Assembly (NCBI GenBank): GCA_026225015.1
Contig: JAMFRY010000221.1
Coordinates: forward strand, 1-14,190
Reading direction: 5' to 3'
Length of the DNA: 14,190 nt
Source of the DNA: Alphaproteobacteria bacterium
GTDB taxonomy: Bacteria > Pseudomonadota > Alphaproteobacteria > Acetobacterales > Acetobacteraceae
In this document: positions 14,055-14,190 of the stretch, piece after piece
How the letters are laid out: each line of letters opens with the position of its first letter
How positions within the stretch are numbered: position 1 is the first letter of the stretch
The notes under the pieces: model-generated
What the model was told of the DNA's origin: nothing
Seen by the model: the letters and a program-made list of their open reading frames with translations, nothing else
The model's database searches: none
Program-made: the position numbers and the translations under genes

Positions 14055-14190
14055 GAACGATCGCGGTCATGAGTGTGAAGCGTCGCGGTGTGCCCGATCA
14101 GGTCGAAATGATAATGAACGCCTTTGCCTTTTCCAGACAGGCGCTGGGATCGGCCACACAGCAAGCGTAGCCCGCTACGGCTCTGGATGG
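14055..14190. other. Right-edge sequence with no assignable gene
   Basis: Nothing here could be recognised. On the minus strand one frame is open from the window edge to a TAA at 14047-14045 (48 codons, rich in His and Arg). It could be the end of a gene lying beyond the edge, but its composition is not convincing and its stop would fall beside the vapBC -35 box. A short plus-strand frame from 14070 encodes 33 residues and also looks random. A perfect 6-bp palindromic hairpin (CGTAGC-CC-GCTACG, 14166-14179) lies close to the edge. Confidence 0.3.

Noticed and set aside
1..14190. CRISPR arrays, tRNA or rRNA genes, insertion sequence ends
   Set aside because: No regularly spaced direct repeats, no cloverleaf or rRNA-like sequence, and no terminal inverted repeats other than the REP pair were recognised on reading both strands.

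Overview
The window reads as chromosomal DNA of a GC-rich alphaproteobacterium. The main evidence is the gene block dusB(nifR3)-ntrB-ntrC-ntrY-ntrX, which is an alphaproteobacterial arrangement. The style of the proteins and the neighbouring dapF-ftsY pair suggest Rhodospirillales, perhaps Acetobacteraceae; that finer placement is inference.

Layout, left to right. (1) The 5' part of an acyltransferase-3 family membrane protein runs off the left edge on the minus strand. (2) A tight minus-strand pair follows: dapF (lysine and peptidoglycan precursor synthesis) and ftsY (SRP receptor GTPase). Its terminator-like hairpin faces the acyltransferase promoter. (3) Divergent from dapF is a large AsmA-family envelope protein. 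(4) A 222-base intergenic region holds a perfect 16-bp parS-type palindrome and a perfect DnaA box, so this locus probably lies near the replication origin. (5) A minus-strand gene for a small unrecognised exported protein with one EF-hand-like loop comes next. (6) A compact REP/RAYT unit follows: an intact REP-associated tyrosine transposase gene bracketed by two inverted 43-base REP elements. The REP hairpins differ by a compensatory base-pair change. (7) The nitrogen-regulation operon dusB-ntrB-ntrC-ntrY-ntrX is on the plus strand, with overlapping or very short junctions. It encodes a tRNA dihydrouridine synthase and two complete two-component systems: cytosolic NtrB/NtrC and membrane NtrY with NtrX. 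(8) A convergent minus-strand vapBC toxin-antitoxin pair follows, with a near-consensus sigma-70 promoter. (9) The last 136 bases hold nothing that can be assigned.

The genes fall into a housekeeping core (ftsY, dapF, AsmA, dusB-ntrBCYX) and small accessory insertions (REP/RAYT unit, exported hypothetical protein, vapBC) placed in the gaps between core transcription units. The items most worth a second look are the parS/DnaA-box intergenic region and the REP/RAYT unit. No wholly new multi-gene system was recognised.
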